A stretch of 64,000 nucleotides of DNA from Pyropia haitanensis (taxonomy: Eukaryota; Rhodophyta; Bangiophyceae; Bangiales; Bangiaceae), in contig SDUX01000008.1 of assembly GCA_008729055.1 (NCBI GenBank), positions 2,480,001 to 2,544,000 on the forward strand, in the 5' to 3' direction. Under the pieces are notes generated by a model, which did not search any database, was not told where the DNA came from, and saw only the letters and a program-made list of their open reading frames with translations. Shown one piece after another: positions 22,602 through 32,076 of this stretch. The position numbers were made by a program, and so were the translations under genes. Within the stretch, counting starts at the first letter, position 1; each line of letters starts with the position of its first letter.

Positions 22602-23099
22602 TTACACCCTCACCGCCCGCGTCCGTGGCCGCGCGCCCGCCGCCACTGCCCACCGCAGCTGCCAGGGGACCGCATCCGGCGCGGGCTGTCGCGATCCGAC
22701 CACCGCCGCAGGCGCGGTGGGGCGCCTCCGCCCCCCCATCTCCCCGAAAAGGGGGGACGGCAGGTGCGCCGACCCATACACCTCCACCATCACCCGCCCC
22801 CGCTCCACCACCTTTCGGAGCTCATTCGGCAGCACGAGCTTGGCTGGCGCGCGGACGGCGCGGAACTCGTGGCAACGCAACGCGTCGACGCCCTCTACCC
22901 GGTGGCCGCCAAGGACGCGGCACCAGCGGTTGCCTCTGACGGCGCGGAGCTCCAGCGAGAGCGGCAGCACACATTGAGGGAGGCGCAGGCCGTCGCTGGG
23001 GCGACCCGAAAATCGACGCCGGTGCGAAAAGACGGAAGACCCCGCAGAGGCGCAACGAGAAGTCACGAGGCGGCAGTTGCACCAGCGCCACGCCAGCAC
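22602..23099 (-). CDS. Unidentified open frame downstream of the methyltransferase
   Basis: A 165-codon minus-strand frame just 45 bases beyond the methyltransferase stop, same strand. The middle (RLPQCVLPLSLELRAVRGNR, VEGVDALRCHEFRAV, KLVLPNELRKVVERGRVMVE) is varied and protein-like, not the usual Ala/Arg/Gly texture. No domain is recognised and no ATG with good context was found, so it may be a C-terminal extension or a decayed exon. Codon use is less extreme than in neighbouring genes. Confidence 0.35.
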   Translation of the reverse strand: MLAWRWCNCRLVTSRCASAGSSVFSHRRRFSGRPSDGLRLPQCVLPLSLELRAVRGNRWCRVLGGHRVEGVDALRCHEFRAVRAPAKLVLPNELRKVVERGRVMVEVYGSAHLPSPLFGEMGGRRRPTAPAAVVGSRQPAPDAVPWQLRWAVAAGARPRTRAVRV

Positions 23100-23144
23100 G
23101 CCGCACCCACGCCCGCCCCTCTGCCCGCCCCACGCCCCACGCCC

Positions 23145-23868
23145 TCACCCCAGCGGCAGCGCCGGCCACCGCCCCCGCCCCCCCCGGTGAAACGTGTAAA
23201 ACAGGTACCGCTCGTCGTCCCGGTACCGCCACTCGCGGGCCCCCCCACCCCCATACCCCCGCGGCGCCCGCCGCACGTCCACCGCCCACCCCCCCGACCG
23301 GGCGGCCGCGACCAGCGCGCCCACCCCGTCGCGGTCCTCGCTCATGACTGCGTAGTAGACCCCCCCGGCGCGGTGACCGCGTCGAGCGTCCGCAGCAGCG
23401 GCGCCACCGACAGCAGGCTGTACGTGCACTCGGCGCCGAGGACAATGTCAAAGCCGCCCGCCGGGATGGGCACGTTGGGTGGTGGCCGCGGCGGGCCGCC
23501 GCACGCGCCCGCCGTGCAGTCACAGCGGAAGCGAGACGGCGACGCCGCCGGCACGGCGGTCGCGTGGCCGGCGTGGCACGCCGCCGCGCAGGGCGCGCAG
23601 ACGCCCGCTGTCGCCGAGCCGCCGTAGCAGGTAACGCACGCCGCCCACGGCTGGGTGTGAAAGCCGGGCGTCGCTGCGCGGGTGCACACGGGAGGGGGGG
23701 GGGGGGAGCGGTAGGGGCGGACACTACGCCGGCCGTCTCCCAGTCGAGGTGACCAACCGTGACGGTTGGGGCAATGGCCAGCCGCCAGCCTGACCCGGGA
23801 CGGCCGCCGCCACCGCCGCCGCCGCTGTCGCCGTCACTGCTGCCGCCGCCGCTGTCGTCGTCACCGCC

Positions 23869-23899
<31 letters not shown>

Positions 23900-24671
23900 A
23901 CGTCAGTGCCACCCCCGCCGGCGTCACCCCCCCCCCCTCGTCCGCGCCAAACGACCCGCCGTCCACACACGCGCACAGGCGTCCCCCCGCCCCCCCCTCC
24001 TCCTCGTCAGCCGCCTCGGCCTCCGCGTCCGCGCGGCACGCCACGTCATTCAGCGTCACGTTGTGCGCCAGGTTGGTCACCACCGCCGGCACGTAGTCGG
24101 TGAGCGTCACGGAGCGGGCGTAGCGGGCGGCGACGAGGCCGACGAGGCCGCAGCCGGCGCCCACCTCGAGCACCGCCGCGCCCGCCAGCAGCGGCCGGCC
24201 CCAGTCATGGAGGTAGCGTGCGAGGAGCAGGCCCCCGTCCCAGACCGCGCAGCCGAGCGCGCCGTCAATGACGCGGAGCTCGCGGATGAAAAAGGTGTGC
24301 CGGTGGGGGGGGGGGAGAGCCGCCGCCGTCGCCGCCGCGCCGCCCGCACCGGCCGGTGGCGGGCACGCCGTGGCGGCGGCCGCGGCGGCGCCGCCGACGG
24401 CACGCGCGTCGGCGGCGGCGGTGGTATGGGTGGCGACGTCAGCGGCGGCGGTGGCGGTGGCGGTGGCGGCGGCGGCGGCGTCGGCGGGGGCGTTGGCGGC
24501 GGCGCCAGCGGCGGCGGGGGGCGGTGATGGTGGCGGCGACGGCGACGGCGGCGGCGGCGGCGGCGGCGGCGGCCAGTCAAACACAAACGTGCGGCGAGTG
24601 TGGCGCTTGCCGCGCAGCGCGGCGCGCCAGTCGACCGCCACGGCGCCCTGCTTGGGCCGGTTGTTGAGCAT
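23145..24671 (-). CDS. Seven-beta-strand methyltransferase (METTL-like) with embedded UBR-type zinc finger
   Basis: A SAM-dependent methyltransferase of the METTL21/EEF2KMT type, a family that methylates lysines in proteins. Start ATG at 24671 (MLNNRPKQGAVAVDWRAALR). The SAM-binding motif VLEVGAGCGLVGLVAARYA lies at about 24130-24175, followed by VTLTDYVPAVVTNLAHN. VTVGHLDWETA (about 23750) is the post-motif Asp-Trp loop, and GFDIVLGAECTYSLL (23411-23454) is the catalytic-side strand. The C-terminus YLFYTFHR ends at 23145. Between the last two motifs, about 23516-23690, lies a Cys/His cluster (CVTC, GVCAPCAAACHAGH, FRCDC) that fits a UBR box of the UBR7 kind. The reading frame changes in a GCC-repeat tract (23810-23940) and at C/G runs near 23691-23711 and 23360-23370. 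A long Ala/Pro insert follows the N-terminus. Confidence 0.72.
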
Positions 24672-25274
24672 CGCGGCGGCGGCGGCAGCCACAGCGTTTC
24701 GGGGCCACAGCGGCGGTGCGTTGCGGACGGCGGGCGCTGCGGAGCGGGGAGGGGGGGAGGGGAGGGGAACAGCGGGGGGTCGCGGAGCACAGGCGGGGGG
24801 CACCGCCACGGCGGGAAGGGGAGGCGGGTGACAGCGGGGGGAGCGCGGGGGGGGGGGGGGGGGGGGGGGAAGCCACCCAAGGGTGGGTGCGTGCGAGGTG
24901 GGAGGGGAGGGTGACAGACAGACAGAGGAACCAACCGGGGGGGTGCAGGGGATTGGGGGACGGGTGGGGGAGGGGGCCGGGGAGGGGATGGGCGCGGCGG
25001 GGGGCGGCCCGAGGAGCTGGCCGCGCCGGCCCTGTGCAACAACCGCCGGCGCGCGGCGGCGGCGGCCAAAAAGGCGGCGTGGCCGTCGCCGCGGCGGATC
25101 AACCAATCAATCCCCGCCCGGATGCCGCCGCCGCCAACGGCGGCGGCGGGGCGACGGCGCCCGACCCTGCACGTCAGACGGCGGCGCCGGCCGACCCCCC
25201 GCCGCCCACCCCAGCCCGCACGCGCGCACGGGGCGGCGGCCCGCTCCCGCGCCGCCGCCGCCGCCGCCGCCACG

Positions 25275-25310
<36 letters not shown>

Positions 25311-25447
25311 GCCGCCGCGGCCGCCACGCCCCACCGCCGCCGCTGCCGCCCGTCGCGGCTCTGGCTGGCGGCCACCCCGCGGCGCGCACCGCGGCGGCCG
25401 CCGCCGGCGCGCGGCCGCCTCGGCGGAGCGGCGGCCGCGCAGCGCAG
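24672..25447. other. Upstream region of the methyltransferase gene
   Basis: GC-rich, with a run of G at 24850-24868 and GCC-triplet repeats at 25250-25320. It probably includes the methyltransferase promoter. No gene, RNA or ordered tandem array was recognised. Confidence 0.4.
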
Positions 25448-25540
25448 GCTAAACCGGGACCACGGATTTCTTGCATTTTTGGTGTAATCCGGGGATGCAA
25501 CGATTTGAGACCCCCCAGCATCACATGTTCCGCCCACGTT
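25448..25540 (+). repeat. Dispersed repeat, copy A
   Basis: About 90 bases shared with 31641-31730 in the same orientation, including the identical core TTTTTGGTGTAATCCGGGGA and the flanks CGGGAC...ATGGATTTC-like and CATCNCNTGTTC-like. Copy A is the left end of the TIR-bounded element described above. Confidence 0.75.
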
Positions 25541-26051
25541 TTCCGTGATTTCTCATAGCATGCGCTTCAGGAGTAGGTTCCGTATGAGTACCGGGGACAA
25601 CCGTTACACCAAAAGAAGCGCCGTTCTTGGGGCTACGCTGTCGCACGTCGGGAACAAGCGTTATTATAACGGAGCGCTGTGTACAACGGATCGAAAAAAA
25701 CTGCTGCGGAGAACAGCATTTTTAGACAACGCTTGTCGCGTTTTGCTCAAGAGCTATCAAGGCCGCTCCGGGAAGACGGCCGTGCAGCCAGAATATCTCC
25801 CGTTGTCGAGTCAGTCAATACACCTGCACATGAAGGTGGGGAATAACAAAAAAATTGGTGCTTCCCTCTTGCCGCCTTTCTTTCGTACGACAACGTGCTC
25901 ACGGCCGACGCGTGCCGCTCTCCCGCCGTGCGGATGTCCTCGTTCCGCCCACGGCGACCAAAACGACCCCTCCCGAGGAAGTGCAGACGCGTGCCCCCCT
26001 TCGTGCGGCTGCGACTGCCAACCCCCAGGCTACTCGCGCCGCCACCGCTGC

Positions 26052-26161
26052 TGCCGGCCGAGGCGGACAAGACGATCAAGGTGTGGAACGCGGTGGATGG
26101 CGCGACGAAGGCCGACTACTCGCTCAACTGGGCGCGCGACCTCAATCCCAAGCGGGACTAG
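26052..26161 (+). pseudogene. PRL1/PLRG1 (Prp46) C-terminal fragment
   Basis: The frame ending at the TAG at 26159-26161 reads EADKTIKVWNAVDGATKADY, then SLNWARDLNPKRD. This is the layout of the last WD40 blade and tail of the spliceosomal NTC protein PRL1/PLRG1/Prp46 (a DKTIK-[VI] strand, an acidic A-T stretch, then P-[VL]-x-W and a basic end). A possible splice acceptor (CCGAG) lies directly before it. None of the seven-blade propeller is found upstream, and it sits inside a TIR-bounded element, so it is most likely a captured last exon. Confidence 0.5.
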
Positions 26162-26559
26162 CTCGCCGCGCGACGAGCGGCGGCGGCCGCCACGGCGGCA
26201 GACCCCGCCTCGCGGTCCGCCGCGGCCGCCGCCCGCCCGTCGGCGAATGCGACTGCGGCGGCGGCTGCGTGGATGTGGGTACGCGCATGACAGAGGGGTT
26301 CGTTCTCAATGCTGCGCTCTCCAAGTCAACCGAGAGTTTTCATTGGACACCGTCCGACAAACCGGCTGAATCAAACGTGGGAGATTTTTTGTTCTGGACG
26401 ACAAGACTGCTTGACTTTTGCACCAGTGCAAGAATCGTGCTTTGAGCAGCAAACTCTTGGCAAATTTCTTGCTGCCAACAGGGGTCGAGCACCGTTGCCG
26501 TGCAAGCAAGAATCGTGATGATCGGCTCCGACCCCTCTTGCACGTGGTCCCGGTTTAGC

Positions 26560-26773
26560 ACCCACTGCGCCGCGCGCCGCGCGCCGTCGGCGCCGCCGCG
26601 CCGCCTGCCGCCGCGTCCCCCCGCCGCCGTGCACGGGTGAAGCATACGAGCCGCAGCGGGCGCGGGGGGGGGGGGGGGGGGGGGTGAGCCCGACCGGCGG
26701 CTGTGGGCGGCGGCGGCGGGCGCGCGAGGCAGTGGCCGCCGCCGGCCGCCGGCGGGTCGTCACCCGCACGCGG

Positions 26774-26810
<37 letters not shown>

Positions 26811-27068
26811 CGTTCCCGCACGCCTCGCCACGCGCGGCGCGTCTGCCGGCCCGGCCGTGCGGCGGCTCCCCCCCCCCGCGGCGCAAACCCATCCGCCGCG
26901 ACGCGGGCGGCCACAGCAAAGGTCCACCGGCGGCACCCCTCCTCCCCCCCCCTCCCCCCCCCCCCCCCCCCCCGCTCCTCCCCGCCACCCGCTTCGCGCC
27001 CCCCCCCCTCCACCCCACCTATGTGGCAGCCGCGGTTTTCCGTGTCGCCACTCCCCCCGCCGCGGCGC
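26560..27068. other. Spacer
   Basis: GC-rich DNA between the right end of the TIR element and the 3' end of the cyclotransferase-like gene. It has a G run at 26665-26684 and C runs near 26945-26975. Nothing else is recognised; the terminator of the minus-strand gene is presumably here. Confidence 0.4.
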
Positions 27069-27498
27069 CTACCGGTCCTCCCGCCGCACGTAGGCCGCCG
27101 CGTGGGCGGGGGTGTACTCGGGCAGCGGCGCGCCGCGCGCCAGCCGGTCCAGCGTCCAGCCCGCCGCCCACGGGGGGCCCCCACCGGCGGCCACGTACGC
27201 CCACGCGGGGACCGTCACCGTGGGGCCACCGCCGCCGCCGCCGCCGCCACCACCGCCGCCACCGCCGCAGCCAGCCGCGGTCGCCCCCCCCGCACTCCCC
27301 CCCGCGGCCGCCGCCGACGCCGCCGCCACCGCCACGCGCAACACCACCCGCGTGTACAGCCCCGACGGGACGCCCTCAAACGCGTCGAGCGCGGCGAGCG
27401 CGGCGGCCGTCACCGGCACCACCACCCCCCGCACGTGGTAACCCGCCGCCGCCGGCATCTCCGACAGCGACGGCGACGGTGACGGCAACAGCGACGGT

Positions 27499-27535
<37 letters not shown>

Positions 27536-27727
27536 GCGGCGGCGGCGGCGGCAGCAAAAAGGGGATGGCGTAGGGGGTGCCAATGACGAGCACGGCCAGG
27601 TCGGCGGTGGCGGCGGCGGTGGGGGCGCCGACGCCGGGCGGGAGGGCGGCGGCGTTGGGAAAGCCGGGCTTGAGCGTGCCGTACACAAAGAGGAGGGCGG
27701 GGGAGGGGGGGGGGGAGGAGACGCCAT
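27069..27727 (-). CDS. Gamma-glutamylcyclotransferase-like (AIG2/GGACT fold) protein
   Basis: A BtrG/AIG2-fold protein. The signature LLFVYGTLKPG is present near the N-terminus and DAFEGVPSGLYTRVVLRV later; the Glu of the DAFEG block corresponds to the family's catalytic acid. Members cyclise gamma-glutamyl amines or related substrates in glutathione or isopeptide turnover; the substrate here cannot be told. I prefer the ATG at 27727 (acgATGGCG context). It gives MASPP... and reaches YGTLK only if a base is gained or lost in the C run at about 27704-27716. The frame that reads straight into YGTLK has no ATG upstream. Two inserts break the fold: a Ser-Pro repeat (27465-27540) and a poly-Gly stretch (27225-27265). 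Confidence 0.68.
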
Positions 27728-27827
27728 CGTGATGCCGCGGGGCGGGGGGGGGGGGTGAGGACCATAGAGACGCGTTGGTTTCTTCCTCGCCGTGGACCCG
27801 CGGTCCGACGGCGTACACCAATGGCAG

Positions 27828-27975
27828 GTCCGCCAATGTGGGCTAGACGTATCGCTCGGCCAAGACAATGTGTTTGGACCGTGCGATAGCCCAAGAGCCA
27901 ACAGACGCTGGGGTACCGTCACGAAATTATATCGCCACGTAAGTCAAGTAGATTCGATAAGTTGGGTTGGGTTCT
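27828..27975. repeat. Second copy of the hairpin repeat
   Basis: Contains a shorter hairpin (27850-27867 with 27871-27888, loop ATG) with the GCTCGGCCAA core of the hairpin at 7232-7304. It is followed by sequence alignable to 7285-7375 (ACAGACG, GGGTAC, AAGTCAAGT-like blocks). The left part, GTCCGCCAATGTGGGCTA, resembles the TIR core of the element at 6932. It lies about 100 bases upstream of the cyclotransferase-like start. Confidence 0.6.
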
Positions 27976-28153
27976 AGTAGGCTGAGATACCCTTGGGGGC
28001 TGTGCACGGCCCTGCACGATGTCCCGACGATCGCGGGTTTGACACCATTGCGCCGGCCGCTCCGTCTTTGCGTCGGCCACCCCCCCCCTTCCCCCCCCCG
28101 CCCGACGGATTCCCTGGATGACCGCCCGCCCTCCCCCCTGGTAGCCCGCGACC

Positions 28154-28274
28154 ATGCCCCCCGTCGGCGCTCCCCTCCTGCCCGCCTTCACTGGCGGCTG
28201 CCCCGCCTGGACCGGCGGCCGCCCCACCTGGCTTGGCGCTCATCTGGGCGGCCAGGCGTCTCGGCGTGTGCGCG

Positions 28275-28312
<38 letters not shown>

Positions 28313-29690
28313 GGCGGCGGCGGCCGCCGCCGTCCCATCCCCCCCCACGGCGCCGCGGCACGGAAGCGGCGCGTATCTCATCGTGTCGGCAGCGCGCCGC
28401 CGCCGCCGCCGACCGCCACCGCTGACGCGGACGCGGCCGACGCGGCCGCGGCGGCGGCGGCCGCGGCCGCGGCCGTCGACGACTATGTCGCGCCCGGCAT
28501 GACGGTGGCGCTCGGGTGTGGGGGCGGTGCCGCCGGCGGCGACGCCGCCGCCGCCGTTGCCGTCCTCGCCGCGCTCGTCGGCCGGCTCCGCGAGCGGCTC
28601 GACGCGGCCGAGCTGCCGGGCGTCGCGGTGGTTGGCGTCACGCGGCGGGCGGCGGTGGCGGCGGCGCGGGCGGAGCTGCCCACCCTGCCGCCCGTGTTGG
28701 GGGGGGACGACCCCGCCGCCGCCGTGTTGCCCGCGGGGGGGGCGCCCCGGGAGGTGGACCTCCTCCTGACGGTTGGTGTTGTGGACGCGGACGTGAACGC
28801 GGTGGTGGGGGTGGGGGGGGGGGAGGCGCTCGCCGCGGCGACTGCGCGGCGGGTGGTCGTCGTTGGCACCGAGGGGCGGCCGCCCGCGCTCGTCGGCGCC
28901 GCCCTCCTCGACGCCATCATTGGCGACGACGACGACGCCGCCGCCGTTGACGGCGGCGGCGCGTCGGCGGCGGCGCGCGTCGGCGGCGGCGGCGCCACCG
29001 ACGATGGTGGCGACGCGGACGGCGATGGGGAACCGCTGGGCGAGCCCATCACGGGCTTTCCGCTGACCCTCCACCCGGTCCTCGCGGGCGTGACGCTCGA
29101 CCGCCTGCGCCGGCTGCGCGGCGGCGGCGGCCACCGGGTGGTCGTCGTCGCCCGCGACGCGGCCGCGGGGGAGGCGCCGCCGCTGCTGTCGGCGGGCTGG
29201 CTGCCCGCCGCCCGCGCCGACGCCACCGCCGACGCCGACGCCAACGCCGACGCCGACGCAAGCGCGGCGGCGGCGGCCGCCGCCGCCGCCGCCACCGATG
29301 ACTGGGTCGGCCTCCCCGCGCGGCTGTCAGTCCCGCCCGGCACCCCCCCCTCCCGCGTGGCGGCGCTCGCCGCCGCCGTGGCGGCCGACCCCGGCGTCAT
29401 TGCCGTCGGGTACCGCCCCGCGTCGGCGGGCCTGTCGGCGCTCGTCGGCGCCGCGGACGTGGTGTACGAGCGCACGGGGCGGCCGTACGGGCTGGCCGCC
29501 GCCGCCGCGGCGGCCGCGGCGGGCGTGCCCGAGGGGGGGGTGTCGCCGCGGGGGCACCCGGGGGGGGGGGTGGGAGCGCCGGGGGGGGGGAGACGGGACG
29601 ACCACGGTGGGGGGGGGGCGGCTGCCACCGCGCCGGGCGCGGCGGACCTTGCTGCCGCCGCCGCCGGCCTCAACGCGCGCCCCGCCGCCC

Positions 29691-29762
<72 letters not shown>

Positions 29763-30042
29763 GGTGGGCGGTGACGGCCGCCGCTGACGACGGGCTCCCC
29801 GACGCGGCGGCTGGCGACGGCGCGCTGTCCCGCACGTACGCGTTCCCCACGCCCGCGGCGGCGTGGGCGTACGTTGCCGCCGCGGCGGCGGCGGTGGCGC
29901 CGCTCGGCGGCGGCGCCGGGTGGCCCGCCCTGGCCGTCGACGGCGTGACGGTGGGCGTGACCGTGGGGGGGGACACCTCGGCGTCGCCGTCGGCCGCGCG
30001 CTCGACGATGCGTACGCCGCCACCGTGGCGGATGGCGAGTGA
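28154..30042 (+). CDS. Ribose-5-phosphate isomerase A-like / pterin-4a-carbinolamine dehydratase-like fusion
   Basis: Two domains in one reading unit. Part 1 (about 28475-29500) follows RpiA from end to end: DDYVAPGMTVALGCGGGAAG, VDLLLTVGVVDADVNAVVGV, RRVVVVGTEGR, PITGFPLTLHPVLAGVTLDR and ADVVYERTGRPYGL. However, the RpiA active-site block (DGADEVD...KGGGG) reads TVGVVDAD...VGVGGG, so the aspartates and lysine are not conserved. Part 2 (about 29640-30042) resembles DCoH/PCD: GWAVT, LSRTYAFPTPAAAWAYVAAA, VDGVTVGVTVGG and then HLGVAVGRALDDAYAATVAD. The catalytic His-His-Pro region reads LGGGAGWPALAV. Reaching the final block and the stop at 30040-30042 needs a frame change in the G run at about 29963-29970. 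A poly-Gly linker (29698-29762) joins the parts. The N-terminus could be a plastid leader. Probably a non-catalytic or regulatory protein (inference). Confidence 0.6.
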
Positions 30043-30479
30043 GCGGCTGGGGCGGGGGGGGGGGGGGAGGGCGGGCGCGTGGGGCGGGCAGAGGGTGTAG
30101 GGGGCAACGGCGGTAGGGGCGGCCGTCGCGTAGCGGTGCCGCCCCAGAAACGGAACGAAAACGAACCACGCCGGGAGTCTGCAACATCCCCACCGCCACG
30201 GGCTCGGCGCGTGTCTCTTGTCGGGGAGCTGCGGTTTGGCGAGGGGGGGCACCACCCGACCGCCGGCGGCACCCACCTCCCCCCACGCACACCCACGCGA
30301 CGCGACCGCCCCCCCGCCTTCTCCCCCTCCCCCCCCCTCACGACCGCGGCACCGGCCGGCGGCGGCGGACAGACCGTCCCTCCCCGCCCCCCCCCCCCTC
30401 TGCGGCGCGTGCGACGCCACCGCCACCGCCACCACCACCTCCACCACCACCACCACCACCACCAGCCGGGCGCGCCCCC
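30043..30479. other. 3' region between convergent genes
   Basis: GC-rich with C runs at 30383-30398 and 30476-30502, and a CCACCA triplet tract (30436-30470). It contains the ends of the RpiA/PCD-like fusion (+) and the membrane protein gene (-). No other feature is recognised. Confidence 0.4.
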
Positions 30480-30834
30480 CCTCCCCCCCCCCCCCCCCCC
30501 CCCCAGCCTGCCGCTCGTGCTCGCGCGCCGCCGCAGCGAGCGCCGCCCCCAGCGCCTCGTTCTTGCGCAGCCCGAGGAGCAGCCCGTGGCCGAGCGCGAG
30601 CGCCGCCCCCGCCGCGGCGAGGCCGCCGAGCAGCCGCCACGTCACCCAGCCGCCAGCGTCGGCGGCGGTGGGCGGCGGCCGGCCGCCGCCGCCGCCGCCG
30701 CCGCGGCCACCGCCGCGGCCGCCGCTTGTCCACGACCGGCCGTCGCGCCCGGTCGGCGCGTACGACGACCAAGTTGGGTGGGTCATGACGGGGCGGACGG
30801 CGGTGGAGACGAGGAGCGTCAGCTGCCGCCCCGT

Positions 30835-30875
<41 letters not shown>

Positions 30876-31475
30876 TGCCGCGGCCGCCGCCACCACCACC
30901 ACCGCCACCGCTGTCACGGCCACCACCGCCGTCATCGCTGCTACCGCTGGCGGTGGCGCCCACCGCCGCCCCCCCCCCTCACCCGCACACCCGCCCGCCG
31001 ACGCGGAGATGCCGAGCAGCCGCTGCGGGCGGTCTGGGGTGGCGAGCACCCGCACCCGCAGCACCACATCCGCGTCGCCCGCGAGCTCACACCCGCGGAG
31101 CGTGGTCGTTGCCATCGCCGTGCCCTGCGTGGCCACCACCAGCACGTCGGCAGGGCGCGGGGGGGGTGCCGTGCGCGGTGCGCCCGCGGCGGTGGCGGCG
31201 GCGGCGGCGGCGCCGCCGGGGACGCCGGCGGGGGGGGCGCCGCCGCCCGCCGCCGCCAGCAGCGGCGGCAGCGGCAGCGTGAGCGCCGACGCGCGGGATG
31301 GGAAGAGGCTGCCGGGGGGGGTGACCGCGACGGCGGCGGCGGCGGGTGCCCAGCGGATGGCCAAGGCCGTGCCGGGCGGCGCCCGGCCCGCCGCGGGCGC
31401 CACGACCGCCGCCGCGACCGCCGCGACCGCCGCCGCGGCGGCGGCGGCGGCGGCCACCAGCCGCGGGGGTGGCAT
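30480..31475 (-). CDS. Type I membrane protein, possibly EMC10-like
   Basis: The ATG at 31475 starts a signal peptide (MPPPRLVAAAAAAAAAVAAV). A lumenal-type domain follows (GTALAIRWAPAAAAVAV, SLFPSRASALTLPLPPLLAA, LVVATQGTAMATTTLRGCEL, DADVVLRVRVLATPDRPQRL). After a frame change in the C run near 30967-30977 the protein continues with RQLTLLVSTAVRPVMTHPTW and one clear transmembrane helix (VTWRLLGGLAAAGAALALGH), then a short charged tail. The order of signal peptide, beta-rich lumenal domain with one conserved Cys, and C-terminal membrane anchor resembles ER membrane complex subunit 10, but identity is weak. The 3' end is uncertain because of another C run at 30481-30502. Convergent with the fusion gene on the left. 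Confidence 0.5.
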
Positions 31476-32076
31476 CGCGGCGGCGGCGGAAACGGTTTCG
31501 TTGGGCAAGGGGGGGGGGGGGGGGTGGGGTGGGGGGGGGGGGGGGGGAAGGCACCGAGGTGGTGGGGCCAGAGCGATTGGTCGCCACGAGTGGCGGGCGG
31601 GAGGCGGGGCCGCCGCCGGGCAGCCAGCGCAGCGCTTGCAAAATCGGGACTATGGATTTCTCGCATTTTTGGTGTAATCCGGGGATGCGAGGAACTGTGA
31701 CACCCGCGCATCGCCTGTTCCAGCCACGGTGCCGCCGACGCGGGCGCGCCCGCGGCGGCGGCGTCGGCGACCGCCACCGCCACCGCCACCGCCGCCGCCG
31801 CGGCGGTTGTCACCGCCCGGCGGGGCGCTGGCCGGCGCGTCATGGCCCGCCGTCGGGGGGCGCTTTGACGGAAGGGAGGGGGGGTGGGGGGGAGGGGTCG
31901 CGGAAGGAACAAAGGGGGGCGGAAGGGTACACGAGGGAGGCGGCGCAAGGGACGGGCGGGCCGCTGCCCGCCCACACCGCGGCGCGAGGCACGTCCGCGG
32001 CCGCGGCGGACGGACGCGGCCGACGGGGAGGCCGGTCAAGAGCGGGCCACGGCGGGCGCGGGCGGCCGGCGCGGGG
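31476..32076. other. Spacer with dispersed repeat
   Basis: Upstream of the membrane protein gene, with G runs at 31510-31548. It includes copy B of the dispersed repeat (31641-31730). The remainder lies downstream of the AAA ATPase and shows only low-complexity open frames. Confidence 0.4.
31641..31730 (+). repeat. Dispersed repeat, copy B
   Basis: Matches 25448-25540, including the identical TTTTTGGTGTAATCCGGGGA core and the AGCGC-rich left flank. Here no matching inverted end was found within the next 1.5 kb, so this may be a solo end of the same element family. Confidence 0.7.

Larger units (their letters stand above)
25448..26559. mobile_element. TIR-bounded element carrying a host-gene fragment
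   Basis: The left end GCTAAACCGGGACCACG (25448-25464) is the exact reverse complement of the right end (26543-26559), and the outer flanks share a GCGCAG motif. The inside (about 25550-25890) is far lower in GC than the surroundings. It encloses a fragment resembling the C-terminus of the splicing factor PRL1/PLRG1 (26052-26161). No transposase is visible, so it would be non-autonomous. A related end sequence recurs at 31641-31730. Capture of gene pieces between TIRs is the hallmark of Pack-type elements; that reading is inference, and no target-site duplication was found. Confidence 0.5.
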
